Below are positions 47,997 through 55,036 of a stretch of 64,000 nucleotides of DNA, in pieces. This DNA is from Endoryza sp044226045 (GTDB lineage: Bacteria > Bacteroidota > Bacteroidia > Chitinophagales > Chitinophagaceae). The notes beneath the pieces were generated by a model. The model was not told the DNA's origin. It made no database searches and worked only from the letters and a program-made list of their open reading frames with translations. Location of the stretch: assembly GCA_044226045.1 (NCBI GenBank), contig JBGAHR010000015.1, positions 18,106 through 82,105 of the forward strand, in the 5' to 3' direction. The position numbers were made by a program, and so were the translations under genes. Numbering within the stretch: the first letter of the stretch is position 1; the number at the start of each line of letters is the position of its first letter.

Positions 47997-48647
47997 TTAA
48001 TTCCCGAATAAATTATTAGAAAATCTCTTTCTTGATTTGGGTTCCTTTAATAAAACGGGAATATCATCAATTAGTTTATCCACTTCTTTTTGTTTAAGTC
48101 CATCATAGATTCTTCTCACCTGACCGGATTTATCAACCAATGCGAAGAACTGCGTATGCATGAACTGGTCTTCTATTTTCTGCAGATTGTTTTTCGGATC
48201 ATCCAGCAAATAGCTCATGCGGGCGGTGTTATAGAGACTGTCTTTTCTGCCTGTCAGGAACCACCAGCGCCGGGTGTCTACCTGCATTGAATCTGCATAA
48301 TATTTTAAGCGGGCTGCTGAATCTGTTTCCGGATTGCAGGTATGGGAAAGGATGATGAAACCCTCTTCGTTTTTATATTTTTCATACACTTTTCTCATGT
48401 TGTTGTTCATGAGCGGGCAGATATTCGGGCAGGTCGTAAAAAAGTATTCCGCCACATACACTTTGCCATCGAGATCCTGATCGGTCACCATCTTTTTATC
48501 CTGGTTTTCGAACCGAAAGGGCTGCACATAACTCAGTACAGGCATTTTCACGTCGCCGTAACCGGGAATCACCAGTGTCATAACGTAATAAAAACCAACT
48601 GCCAGGGCCGCAAAAAACAGGATGTAATACAGTCTTTTCTTACTCAT
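47997..48647 (-). CDS. SCO1/SenC-family copper chaperone
   Basis: A 216-aa membrane-anchored thioredoxin-fold protein with an N-terminal helix (7-27). C73 and C77 in FFTTCPNICP and H164 in FMHTQFFALV are the copper ligands. It delivers copper to the CuA site of cytochrome c oxidase or acts in redox control. ATG 48647 (MSKKRLYYI) is chosen over a 61-residue upstream extension that is not conserved and overlaps the MerC promoter. Confidence 0.93.
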   Translation of the reverse strand: MSKKRLYYILFFAALAVGFYYVMTLVIPGYGDVKMPVLSYVQPFRFENQDKKMVTDQDLDGKVYVAEYFFTTCPNICPLMNNNMRKVYEKYKNEEGFIILSHTCNPETDSAARLKYYADSMQVDTRRWWFLTGRKDSLYNTARMSYLLDDPKNNLQKIEDQFMHTQFFALVDKSGQVRRIYDGLKQKEVDKLIDDIPVLLKEPKSRKRFSNNLFGN

Positions 48648-48663
48648 ACCGCGAATTTCACTG

Positions 48664-48671
48664 CAAAGGTA
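48664..48671 (-). promoter_or_regulatory. Candidate -7 box of the SCO1 gene
   Basis: Minus-strand TACCTTTG, a full TAnnTTTG match, 16 nt before ATG 48647; the Fur gene probably shares this transcript. Confidence 0.5.
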
Positions 48672-48721
48672 AACCCCTCCGCTCATTAAACCGGCCGGGC
48701 GGCCATTTTTACCAAATCGTT

Positions 48722-48736
48722 TGCAACATCGTTGCA
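48722..48736. promoter_or_regulatory. Palindromic operator between SCO1 and merC-like genes
   Basis: TGCAACATCGTTGCA, a perfect inverted repeat (6-3-6), overlaps the probable -33 (TTG 48732-48734) of the merC-like promoter, whose TATTTTTG -7 box is 21 nt further. A Fur-family repressor is encoded nearby, so this is its likely binding site. Confidence 0.6.
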
Positions 48737-48755
48737 TTTTGTGTTCTGAAAGTAT

Positions 48756-48763
48756 TATTTTTG
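48756..48763 (+). promoter_or_regulatory. -7 box of the MerC-like gene, leaderless geometry
   Basis: TATTTTTG, full TAnnTTTG match, 4 nt before ATG 48768, with TTG at 48732-48734 as -33. Confidence 0.65.
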
Positions 48764-48767
48764 CCGG

Positions 48768-49160
48768 ATGAATTCGAGAATAAACTGGGATGCTATAGGT
48801 ATTTCCGCGTCCCTGGCCTGCGCCATCCACTGTGCTGTTTTTCCCTTGTTTTACACCAGTCTGCCGCTTTTCGGGATCAATATTATCGACAACCCGGCCT
48901 TTGAGTTATTGATGATATTTCTGGCTATGGCCATTGGTATTTATTCTCTCTGGCATGGATACCGTAAGCACCATCACAGCCTGAAGCCCGTGTTATTATT
49001 CCTGGCGGGAGTCGGGTTTCTTTTTGCCAAACAGATCTGGCATAGCCGCCAGATTCCCCTGCTGGTAGCAGCTGTGCTCCTGATTGTGACCGCCCATGTC
49101 TGGAACTACCGGTCCTGCCGGGTTCATAATCATGCTCATGCAGATGATTGCGACCATTAG
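48768..49160 (+). CDS. MerC-domain membrane protein
   Basis: A 130-aa inner-membrane protein with four hydrophobic segments. GISASLACAIHCAVFPLFYT carries C18 and C22, the MerC metal-site cysteines of the first helix. The tail HNHAHADDCDH is rich in His and Asp and could bind metal. MerC-type proteins move mercury, zinc or copper ions; no merA or merR is nearby, so in this context a zinc or copper role under the adjacent Fur-family regulator is more likely. Confidence 0.9.
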   Translation: MNSRINWDAIGISASLACAIHCAVFPLFYTSLPLFGINIIDNPAFELLMIFLAMAIGIYSLWHGYRKHHHSLKPVLLFLAGVGFLFAKQIWHSRQIPLLVAAVLLIVTAHVWNYRSCRVHNHAHADDCDH

Positions 49161-49206
49161 GACTGTCGTTTTCCCGATTTCAAAAACAAATGGGTGGGTC
49201 AATCGT

Positions 49207-49214
49207 TATCTTTA
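49207..49214 (+). promoter_or_regulatory. Candidate -7 box of the nfuA-like gene
   Basis: TATCTTTA, one change from TAnnTTTG, 18 nt before ATG 49233. Confidence 0.4.
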
Positions 49215-49232
49215 CAGTCAAATCAGGATATT

Positions 49233-49829
49233 ATGATCAAAACAGGAAGTCCGGTAATAAGCATCTATACAGAGATGACGCCGAACCCGGAGACGATGAA
49301 ATTTGTGGCGAACAAGTTACTTTATCCTGGAAAAAGCATTGATTTTCCAGATGTCGATAGCGCCAAGCCCTCTCCGCTGGCTGTAGAGCTATTTGGTTTT
49401 CCATTTATCAGGGCCGTATTTATAGCCAGCAATTTTGTGACGCTCACGAAAACTGTGGAAACGGAATGGAATGATGTCATTCCAACCATTCGCCAGTTTT
49501 TGAAAGAGTTCCTGGAAGAGGGAAAGGTGGTGATCAATGAAGAAGAAGTGGCTACGATGAAACAGGAGAGCAGCAACACCGTAGCTGCCGATGACGATGA
49601 TGTGGTGAAGAGAATTAAGGAATTGCTGGAGAATTATGTAAAGCCGGCTGTTGAAATGGATGGTGGAGCGATACAGTTCAAGAGCTATGATGATGGAGTG
49701 GTAAACCTGATGTTGCAGGGAAGCTGCAGCGGTTGTCCATCTTCCATGATCACACTGAAAGCCGGCATCGAAGGCATGATGAAGCGGATGATCCCCGAAG
49801 TGAAAGAAGTAGTGGCCGAGGCCGAATAA
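49233..49829 (+). CDS. NfuA-like Fe-S carrier (Nfu N-terminal plus NifU C-terminal domain)
   Basis: A 198-aa Fe-S cluster carrier. Residues 8-95 are the Nfu_N scaffold domain (YTEMTPNPETMKFVANKLLY, LFGFPFIRAVFIASNFVTLT); residues 120-198 are the NifU-like domain with C165 and C168 in CSGCPSS that bridge the cluster between two monomers. ATG 49233 starts the conserved domain; the longer frame adds 13 unrelated residues. It delivers clusters to apoproteins. Single gene ending in a terminator. Confidence 0.92.
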   Translation: MIKTGSPVISIYTEMTPNPETMKFVANKLLYPGKSIDFPDVDSAKPSPLAVELFGFPFIRAVFIASNFVTLTKTVETEWNDVIPTIRQFLKEFLEEGKVVINEEEVATMKQESSNTVAADDDDVVKRIKELLENYVKPAVEMDGGAIQFKSYDDGVVNLMLQGSCSGCPSSMITLKAGIEGMMKRMIPEVKEVVAEAE

Positions 49830-49852
49830 TTACCGATCTCTTTTTTAATAGA

Positions 49853-49883
49853 AGCCTTCCCAAAAACGGGAAGGCTTTTTTTT
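49853..49883 (+). terminator. Terminator of the nfuA-like gene
   Basis: Perfect 9-bp stem AGCCTTCCC (49853-49861) / GGGAAGGCT (49868-49876) with a 6-nt loop, then eight T. Confidence 0.95.
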
Positions 49884-49936
49884 GGCGGTTTGGGCAAACA
49901 GGGATAAAGACTTAACTTTCATCAAAACCCACTAAC

Positions 49937-50452
49937 ATGATTGCTTTATATATTCTCCTGGGAATTATTATCGGGTTGCTGATTATCGCGCTCCTGCTGC
50001 CCGGAAAGTATCATGTAGAGAAATCGACCATTATCAGTAAAAATGTAGCTGAAGTGATGGAGAAAGTCGCAAACCTGCAAAATTATGCGACCTGGAATCC
50101 CTGGCAGCAAACGGATCCGGGCGCTAAAAGTACGATCACAGGCGAGCCGCAAAAAGTCGGGCACCAATATGCCTGGGATGGAAAGAAAGTGGGCATGGGC
50201 AGCTTAACCATCCGCGATATCGATCAGAAACATGTTCATTTTAACCTCGAATTTATCAAGCCGTTTAAATCAAAAGCCAGCGACGACTGGTTATTTGAAG
50301 AATGGGGCCAGGGTGAAACCAAGGTAACCTGGTCTAATAATGGCGAGCTGCCTTTTCCCATTGCGCGGCTGATGGGCCCCGGTATATTAAAATCACTCAA
50401 CAAACAATTTGAACAGGGGCTGATTAATCTCAAGACAATGTGCGAAAAATGA
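49937..50452 (+). CDS. Membrane-anchored SRPBCC (polyketide cyclase-like) protein
   Basis: A 171-aa protein with one N-terminal membrane helix (2-20, MIALYILLGIIIGLLIIALL) and a START-like SRPBCC domain: EKSTIISKNVAEVMEKVANL, YATWNPWQQTDPGAKSTITG and TIRDIDQKHVHFNLEF. The fold holds a hydrophobic ligand or a partner protein; function unknown. The long repeat begins 1 nt after its stop. Confidence 0.85.
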   Translation: MIALYILLGIIIGLLIIALLLPGKYHVEKSTIISKNVAEVMEKVANLQNYATWNPWQQTDPGAKSTITGEPQKVGHQYAWDGKKVGMGSLTIRDIDQKHVHFNLEFIKPFKSKASDDWLFEEWGQGETKVTWSNNGELPFPIARLMGPGILKSLNKQFEQGLINLKTMCEK

Positions 50453-51370
50453 GCAATTTGCCAATTAGTCAATGAGCCGATGGAATGACGGATGAGGATG
50501 GCAGTTAGTCAATGTGATAATTTGTCAATGAGCCAATGAATTACGGATGACGGATTACGAATGACGGATGGGGAAGGCAATTTGGCAATGTGGTAATTCG
50601 TCAATCACTGTTGTACGGGGAAAGCTCCGAGAGCGCAATTGGTCAATGAGCCAATTTGCCAATTGACAGGACACCGAATACTTTCAACTGCAAATCCAGA
50701 GATAACGAATAAGAATTCCATAGCTGAATCACAACAATTGCCGGGCTTTATTCTACCGCTGTTCACCACCGAAGAACCGAAGCTGAGCGATAGGCCACGG
50801 TAACCGGGCTGTATATCGGTTACCGTCGCCTTTTTTTGGCGAAACAAAAAAAGTCCCGTCAGAGACTCGCTGGAATAAAATCTCCCTCATATTACGTCCG
50901 CTCTCGATCTCGCTCCCGCTCACCGAGAGGGGCTCATTTCTCAAAAAGTGGCAAAAAGATGATTATTTCAGCTTAAAAGGTTGGACTTCGACACTTTCCC
51001 CGGACAACACTGATTTGTCAATGAGCCAATACAATTACGGATGACGAATTACGAATGACGGATGGGGAATGCAATTAGTCAATGTGGTAATTAGTCAATG
51101 AGCCAATTCGTCAATGTGCCAATGTTGATTACGGAATCCTAATTGAAAATTGAAAAGGCAAAATTCAAAAAAAATCAACTCCTTCTCCCTTGGGAGAGAC
51201 TTGGGGTGAGGGGTGTAAGCAATTAGTCAATGTGATAATTAGTCAATGTGCCAATGTTGATTACCGATGACGGATGACGAATGGGAAAGTCAATTTGGCA
51301 ATGTGGTAATTAGTCAAAGAGCCAATGCAATAACCGAAAAATCGCTCTCGCTCCCGCTTCCGCTCTCATG
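50453..51370. repeat. Large compound repeat locus, modules B, C, E, A and a palindromic element
   Basis: 918 nt without a supported gene. Heptamer-phased units (GTCAATG, AGCCAAT, GAATTAC, GGATGAC, GGATTAC) cover 50453-50600, 51015-51130 and 51215-51335. Module E copies lie at 50609-50623 (inverted) and 50995-51009. Hexamer array pieces are at 50910-50929 and 51341-51368. A hairpin TCTCCC-TT-GGGAGA (51184-51197) within CTTGGGGTGAGG resembles widespread bacterial G-rich REP units. A 300-nt non-repetitive core (50640-50900) remains unexplained. Confidence 0.85.
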
Positions 51371-53512
51371 TCAGTTCACCATAATCTCATCACAGAAGAT
51401 CCAACCATTTTCTCCTTTACCCGGATGCCAGGAGGGTAATTTGGCCACCGGCGTGGCAATCACCCGAATGTATTTCAGGGTAACCGGATTGAAATTGATT
51501 TCAAGAGGTAACATTTCTCCTCCTTCCATTTTCTCCGGTTGCTTGGGGGTTATTTTCCCTAATAATTTCATAGAGCTGGGAGAATCGCCTCCCCAGACTT
51601 CAACAGAAGTGGGCGGCATAATGTAACTGCCGGGAATTTTTAGAAAACTTACGGTGAGGCTTTTGGCGGTAATGGGTGTAGCATAGAACAACAACACTTC
51701 CATCTTGTTTTTCTGATAGCCTAACGCTTTCCTGTTACCAAAACCTAAATCACCGATTTCATTGTCGGATAATAACTTGGTGCCTGAATTATACTTGGGA
51801 TCAGGAGGCGTAATCAACTCAACAGAGTCGGGAGAATAGGTGGCGCGCAGAAAAGACTTTTGAGAGATATCACTACTGATCCACCCTTTCTTGAAGGCGC
51901 GTGTCCTGACCGTGGTATTTCTGGAAATCAAAACCGATTTATCATAAGCAGGGGACTGAATACTATCAGGATCGGATCCATCGATTGTATACCGAAGATC
52001 AGTGCCGTTGATATAATGCTTTAATTTAAGATTGATGGGTTCGTGGAAAACAAGTATCTCATTCTCGATGATCGGTGGCGTTAATTTCAATATCAATGTA
52101 TCCGTTCTCACGCCTGTTTCAAAGGCGATTTTTCCTTTCTGGTTTTTCAATGATTCCAGCTCTGCCTGGCTCAACCCCGAACTCCATACATATACTTTTT
52201 CAAGAGAAGGGAATTGCTCCAGCTGCAATACCTGGTCTTTCGTAACCGGCGTGCCTGCCAGGGAAAGACTTTTCAAATGAGTCAGTTTCTTTAATTCTCC
52301 CAGTGTTTTACCGGTAATAGAGGTGAAGTTGAGCAGCAAATGACGGAGATTACCCAACTGAGCTATTGTGGAAAGATCTTCGTCTTTTACCGGCATATGC
52401 GAGCAATCAAGACTTACCACCTGCTCTTTAACTTTCAATAAGGCTTTTAGTTCTGCGCTATTGAAAAATTCCTTGTTATAAAAGTTGACGCCGAGTGCCG
52501 GGGATTCCATGGATAATGGATAAACCACCCTGTTGACCGTATTTAATTCCTGGATGGTTTTTTCACTCGCTGCCTCAAAATCATAAGAGGCTATTTCTGA
52601 TCGGTTGATGCGTGACTCTGCCAGGAGTCGCAAACTATCCTGCGCGGGATAATCGATCAGCTTTTTATCGAAACTGGCTCCTTTTTTAATCCAGTAATAG
52701 AGCAACAGCACTTCATCGTCGGTAAGCTGGGGTTTTCCCTGTGGAGGCATGTGTTTTTTCTGTTCAAGAGGAAGATGTATGCGCCGAAGTAGTAAACCCA
52801 AATCGGCTTCGGTGCTATCCCAAAGCGCACCCGACTTGCCACCTTTCAGCAGCCGCTCACTGGTTTCCATGATCAACTCGCCCTTTGCCTTTTTTGAATT
52901 GTGACAACTCATGCATTTCTCATCCAAAATGGGTTGAATGATATCCGTAAAGACGATTGCATTTTCAAGCGAAACGGTTTTTTCGCTTTTCTCGGGGAGA
53001 ATGGGCGCCAGTAGAAAATTTTGTCCATGCGTGATCCCGGCGCCCTGGTGTCCGGTAAAAATGATCGTGGCCAGACAGGTAATCGAAAACAACGCCGGAA
53101 AGACACGGGACCTGTTCACCTGATCGCGTAAAAAATACCAGGTCACCAATACACATGCTACAAAAACGCCACTCCATTTGTGCCATCCAATGGCGTCCGG
53201 ATCATATCCGGGTTCATGGGATAGAAAAACGCCCATCAATGCTGTGACGATGGCAGTGAAAGCAGTAGCCAACAAAAGCCATTCACCCACTCGTGTTTTA
53301 ACAGCGGGCTCCATGGCATTTTTGGGAACAAACAGCACCCAGATGGCATAAAGAATGACCAGGACCACCGGGAAATGCAGCATTAAAGGGTGCATTCTCC
53401 CTGCTACCTGTAACCAGGCCGGAAGAACAATCCTGCTTTCGAAAACCAGAATAAAAAGCAGCAAACTGCTGAGGAGCCATAATAGAGAACTGACAATTCT
53501 TTGAAGGCGCAT
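51371..53512 (-). CDS. Planctomycete-type membrane c-type cytochrome with LRR and FN3-like parts
   Basis: A 713-aa inner-membrane protein. Residues 1-150 have four or five hydrophobic helices (DUF2231-like). C200-M-S-C203-H204 (KCMSCHNSKK) is a haem c attachment site of the PSCyt1 type. Residues near 370-480 hold leucine-rich repeats (LRHLLLNFTSITGKTLGEL), and the C-terminus holds a chitobiase/FN3-like domain (TDLRYTIDGSDP) and a discoidin-like end. It ends the three-gene cluster with DUF1501 and DUF1549/1553 proteins and probably passes electrons to or from them. ATG 53512 (MRLQRIV) is chosen. Confidence 0.8.
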   Translation of the reverse strand: MRLQRIVSSLLWLLSSLLLFILVFESRIVLPAWLQVAGRMHPLMLHFPVVLVILYAIWVLFVPKNAMEPAVKTRVGEWLLLATAFTAIVTALMGVFLSHEPGYDPDAIGWHKWSGVFVACVLVTWYFLRDQVNRSRVFPALFSITCLATIIFTGHQGAGITHGQNFLLAPILPEKSEKTVSLENAIVFTDIIQPILDEKCMSCHNSKKAKGELIMETSERLLKGGKSGALWDSTEADLGLLLRRIHLPLEQKKHMPPQGKPQLTDDEVLLLYYWIKKGASFDKKLIDYPAQDSLRLLAESRINRSEIASYDFEAASEKTIQELNTVNRVVYPLSMESPALGVNFYNKEFFNSAELKALLKVKEQVVSLDCSHMPVKDEDLSTIAQLGNLRHLLLNFTSITGKTLGELKKLTHLKSLSLAGTPVTKDQVLQLEQFPSLEKVYVWSSGLSQAELESLKNQKGKIAFETGVRTDTLILKLTPPIIENEILVFHEPINLKLKHYINGTDLRYTIDGSDPDSIQSPAYDKSVLISRNTTVRTRAFKKGWISSDISQKSFLRATYSPDSVELITPPDPKYNSGTKLLSDNEIGDLGFGNRKALGYQKNKMEVLLFYATPITAKSLTVSFLKIPGSYIMPPTSVEVWGGDSPSSMKLLGKITPKQPEKMEGGEMLPLEINFNPVTLKYIRVIATPVAKLPSWHPGKGENGWIFCDEIMVN

Positions 53513-53555
53513 GAGGGTTGTGCGGGCTGGTAATGAAATTATGATCAATAGTGCA

Positions 53556-55001
53556 TCAGGCGATCAGTCCATTTATCACGTTTCCGGCTACATCGGTCAG
53601 CCGGTATCTTCTTCCAAGATGCTTGTATGTTAGTTGTTCGTGGTTCAACCCCATCAGGTGCAACACAGTGGCATGCAGGTCGTGTACATGTACGGGGTCT
53701 TTTACAATGTTGTAACCGAAATCATCGGTTTCACCATAAACACCAGGCTTTACACCGCCGCCAGCCATCCAGATGGTAAAACAGCGGGGATGGTGATCGC
53801 GACCATAGTTGTCTTTTTGCAGATTGCCCTGGCAATAATTGGTTCTGCCAAATTCACCTCCCCAGATCACGAGTGTTTCATCTAACAAACCTCTTTGTTT
53901 CAGATCGGTGATCAATGCGGCAGAAGCCTGATCGGCATCCTGGCACTGCATGCGAATCTGGTTGGGTAGATTGTCGTGGGCATCCCATCCCTGGTGATAT
54001 AACTGCACGAATCGAACGCCGCTTTCGGAAAGTTTACGCGCCAAAAGACAGTTAGCTGCATAGGTACCGGGAACGAGGCAATCGGGTCCATATAATTTTA
54101 CAATGGATTCGGGTTCTTTGGTTACATCGGTAATTTCCGGAACGGCCGTTTGCATCCGGTAAGCCATTTCATACTGTTGGATTTTGGTGCTGATTTCGGG
54201 ATCACCAAATTCCTCGTATGATTGCTGATTCAGAACAGATAGTTTATCCAGCATTTTTCTTCTCTCCTCTTTGCTGATGGATTCGGGATTATTCAAATAC
54301 AGCACCGGATTGTCTCCGCTGCTGAACTGAACACCCTGGTGAATGGAATCCAAAAATCCATTCGACCACAGTTTTGAATAAACGCCCTGACCATTTCCGC
54401 GTCCTCTCGATAACAATACACAGAAGGCCGGAAGATTTTTGTTTTCGCTTCCCAAACCATAGCTTAACCAGGCACCCATACTAGGCCGGTTGCCCACCTG
54501 TGCACCAGTCTGAAAAAAGGTGAGGGCTGGGTCATGGTTAATGGCTTCGGTGAACATACTTCTGATAATACACAAATCGTCTACGACTTTTGAAGTATGC
54601 GGCAATAATTCGCTGACCCAGGCACGCGCCTGACCGTACTGGTTGAATTGAAAGGCAGTACCGGCGAGTGGAAATTTTTTCTGGCCGGAAGTCATACCGG
54701 TCAGTCGCTGCCCCATTCTCACAGAAGCGGGGAGGTCTTCTCCAAACATCTCCTGCAGCTTGGGTTTATAGTCGAACAGATCTAATTGTGAAGGAGCGCC
54801 ATTCTGAAAGAGATAGATGATCCTTTTTGCTTTGGGAGCAAAATGCGGCAACCCAGCCATCAGGGCCTCCTCTTCTGCTTTGCCAAAAAGGTCCGGCATC
54901 AGCAGGGAACCCAATGCCACACCGCCGATCCCCATTCCCAACCGGGATAGGAATTTTCTGCGGTTCATGTTTAGCGCTCTTTCAAGCATGGGATTGTTCA
55001 T
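53556..55001 (-). CDS. DUF1501 protein, Tat-exported
   Basis: A 481-aa exported protein of the alkaline phosphatase/sulfatase superfamily clan. NRRKFLSRLGMGIGGVALGS (12-31) is a twin-arginine signal. IIYLFQNGAPSQLDLFDYKP, LLSRGRGNGQGVYSKLW, FVQLYHQGWDAHDNLPNQ and LVIWGGEFGRTNY are DUF1501 blocks with metal-type Asp and His. It always accompanies planctomycete-type cytochromes, here on both sides. Reaction unknown. Start could also be ATG 54968 (MNRRKFL). Confidence 0.9.
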   Translation of the reverse strand: MNNPMLERALNMNRRKFLSRLGMGIGGVALGSLLMPDLFGKAEEEALMAGLPHFAPKAKRIIYLFQNGAPSQLDLFDYKPKLQEMFGEDLPASVRMGQRLTGMTSGQKKFPLAGTAFQFNQYGQARAWVSELLPHTSKVVDDLCIIRSMFTEAINHDPALTFFQTGAQVGNRPSMGAWLSYGLGSENKNLPAFCVLLSRGRGNGQGVYSKLWSNGFLDSIHQGVQFSSGDNPVLYLNNPESISKEERRKMLDKLSVLNQQSYEEFGDPEISTKIQQYEMAYRMQTAVPEITDVTKEPESIVKLYGPDCLVPGTYAANCLLARKLSESGVRFVQLYHQGWDAHDNLPNQIRMQCQDADQASAALITDLKQRGLLDETLVIWGGEFGRTNYCQGNLQKDNYGRDHHPRCFTIWMAGGGVKPGVYGETDDFGYNIVKDPVHVHDLHATVLHLMGLNHEQLTYKHLGRRYRLTDVAGNVINGLIA

Positions 55002-55036
55002 AAAAAATATTTTATGTGCGTTGAGCTGTTTCTTTC

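Noticed and set aside
48648..48830. N-terminal extension of the SCO1 protein
   Set aside because: The 61 added residues are unconserved and cover the MerC promoter and operator.
50605..50944. Two overlapping minus-strand ORFs inside the repeat locus
   Set aside because: They run into heptamer and hexamer repeats at their ends and show no domain; reported only as an unexplained core.
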